Positions 62,359 through 64,000 of a stretch of DNA of 64,000 nt are shown here, in pieces (the first letter of the stretch is position 1; each line of letters starts with the position of its first letter). A program made the translations under genes and the position numbers. The notes below the pieces were generated by a model that saw only the letters and a program-made list of their open reading frames with translations, was not told the origin of the DNA and searched no databases. This stretch comes from an uncultured Alphaproteobacteria bacterium (GTDB lineage: Bacteria > Pseudomonadota > Alphaproteobacteria > HIMB59 > GCA-002718135): contig CACNKX010000002.1 in the NCBI GenBank assembly GCA_902621165.1, positions 1 to 64,000 on the forward strand, in the 5' to 3' direction.

Positions 62359-64000
62359 ATGAATAGTTTATCTGCTTATATAAAATTATTATTAATTTTA
62401 CTATGCATATTTGCATTTATTTCAATTTCAACAATATTTTATACACTTTGGCGATACTCACCAGAATTACCATCTTATGAAAATATCGTAAATTATAAAC
62501 CAAATTTGTCCTCAAGAATTTATAGCTCAGATGGATTACTACTGAAAAGTTTTTATACTGAAGAAAGAATATTTATTCCTGAAAGTAGAATACCTGAAAA
62601 TATAAAATTAGCTTTTTTATCATCTGAAGACAAAAATTTTTATAGACATTATGGTGTTGATTTAATTGCAATAGTTAGAGCACTTTTTACTAATATACTA
62701 AATACTTATTCTGATAGAAGAGTAGTTGGGGCCTCAACAATTACACAGCAAGTAGTTAAAAATCTTTTATTAAGTAATGAATTAAGTTACGGCAGAAAAA
62801 TTAAAGAAATTATTTTATCTGTAAGAATTGAAAATATTTTAGATAAGAATTCTATTTTAGAATTATACTTAAATGATATTTATTTAGGATATGGCTCTTA
62901 TGGAATTGGCACAGCAAGTTTGAATTATTTTAATAAATCTATTTATGATCTAGAACTTCATGAAATAGCTTTTTTAGCTGCATTACCAAAGGCACCAAAT
63001 AATTATAATCCAAAAACTAATTACTTAAAAGCCATTGAAAGAAGAAATTGGGTAATTGATAGAATGTATCAAAATGGATTTATAAAAAAAGAAGATCTAA
63101 TATATAAAAATAAACCTCTTCAGGTCTTTAAACGTAATGATAGAAAATTTTCAGAAGCAGATTATTTTTATGAAGAAATAAGAAAAGAATTATATTCAAA
63201 ATATGGAAAAGAAAAACTTTATTCAGATGGATTAATAATCAAGACTGCACTAGATTCAGAAATACAAAAAAATGCAAACATCAGTTTAATTGATGGATTA
63301 ATAGAATACGAAAAAAACCAGGGATGGCATGGTTTAATAGAAAATACAAATTTTGATAACTTCTTTAAAAATCAAAATTATTATAAAAAAATAAATCCTT
63401 TTTTCCCGAATTGGGAAACTGTTATAATTAATAAAATATATAAATCTAAAATTGAGGTATATGATAATTCTAAAGTTAAATTAATTGTTAATTTAAATAG
63501 CCCCGAAAATATCTGGCTTTCTAATGAAGATTTTAATGTCGGTGATGTAATTTACATTGAAAGAAAAAATAACTCTTACACTATAAAACAGGAACCGCTA
63601 GTAAATGGCGCAATTATTGTTATGGACCCTTATAATGGAAATATATTAGCTCTTTCTGGGGGATATAGTTTTCACAAAAGTGAATTTAATAGAGCTACTC
63701 AAGCAAAAAGACAACCTGGATCAGCATTTAAACCCATTGTTTACCTAGCTGCATTGAATGAAGGTTATACTCCCTCAACTTTAATACTAGATGCGCCTTA
63801 TGTAGTTGATCAAGGTCCAGGTCTTCCAAAATGGAAGCCATCAAATTATACAGATGAATTTTATGGGTTAACAACAATGAGAACAGGTATTGAAAAGTCT
63901 AGAAATTTAATGACAGTAAGACTGGCTAATAGAATTGGGATGGATAATATTTTAAATATGGCAAAAAAATTTAATATAAATGAAGGTTTTGATGATAAAC
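62359..64000 (+). CDS. mrcA: penicillin-binding protein 1A, truncated by window edge (absent from ORF track)
   Basis: ATG 62359: MNSLSAYIKLLLILLCIF...; transglycosylase motifs SSEDKNFYRHYGVD and GASTITQQVVKNLLL; SxxK region RQPGSAFKPIVYLAAL; open to the window end. Confidence 0.93.
   Translation, partial: MNSLSAYIKLLLILLCIFAFISISTIFYTLWRYSPELPSYENIVNYKPNLSSRIYSSDGLLLKSFYTEERIFIPESRIPENIKLAFLSSEDKNFYRHYGVDLIAIVRALFTNILNTYSDRRVVGASTITQQVVKNLLLSNELSYGRKIKEIILSVRIENILDKNSILELYLNDIYLGYGSYGIGTASLNYFNKSIYDLELHEIAFLAALPKAPNNYNPKTNYLKAIERRNWVIDRMYQNGFIKKEDLIYKNKPLQVFKRNDRKFSEADYFYEEIRKELYSKYGKEKLYSDGLIIKTALDSEIQKNANISLIDGLIEYEKNQGWHGLIENTNFDNFFKNQNYYKKINPFFPNWETVIINKIYKSKIEVYDNSKVKLIVNLNSPENIWLSNEDFNVGDVIYIERKNNSYTIKQEPLVNGAIIVMDPYNGNILALSGGYSFHKSEFNRATQAKRQPGSAFKPIVYLAALNEGYTPSTLILDAPYVVDQGPGLPKWKPSNYTDEFYGLTTMRTGIEKSRNLMTVRLANRIGMDNILNMAKKFNINEGFDDK

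Overview
AT-rich 64 kb window with compact gene organisation, consistent with a streamlined marine alphaproteobacterium (inferred from gene content and order; not tested by phylogeny). Left edge (1-9 kb): surface-polysaccharide-like genes (CDP-glycerol-transferase-like CDS running off the left edge, AYLDPG small membrane protein, alkaline-phosphatase/sulfatase-superfamily membrane protein). Next comes an unusual nucleotide/sulfate-activation-like group: an ATP-sulfurylase-like gene, a FAD/NAD(P)-binding + cytidylate-kinase-like fusion, and a HIT-like protein. 9-11.6 kb is an accessory-looking segment with short duplicated motifs next to an unannotated, circularly permuted (two-piece) tmRNA gene on the minus strand, with predicted tag ANDNRLALAA. 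11.6-32.6 kb: folA-thyA, mrp, hflKC-DUF2065-degP, miaA, ilvI-ilvH-ilvC-leuA, mreBCD-mrdA-rodA, livGFHM, then a hairpin terminator and a convergent liv-binding protein. 34-42 kb: gpsA, deoC, ALDH16-like, rbsD/fucU-like, ribokinase, sbcB, uppP. 42-64 kb: mostly housekeeping (dapA-like, fxsA, sbmA-like, lysR, rpe, polyprenyl synthase, sohB, glyS, pyrC, NDUFA12-like, aat, accC/accB, aroQ, dcd, M48 peptidase, rne/rng) and a PBP1A-type gene running off the right edge. Best candidates for follow-up: the sat/FAD-kinase/HIT group, the permuted tmRNA with duplicated end motifs and CTTCGTAG repeats nearby, and a 27-aa highly basic microprotein. No CRISPR array, rRNA or tRNA was recognised by eye.
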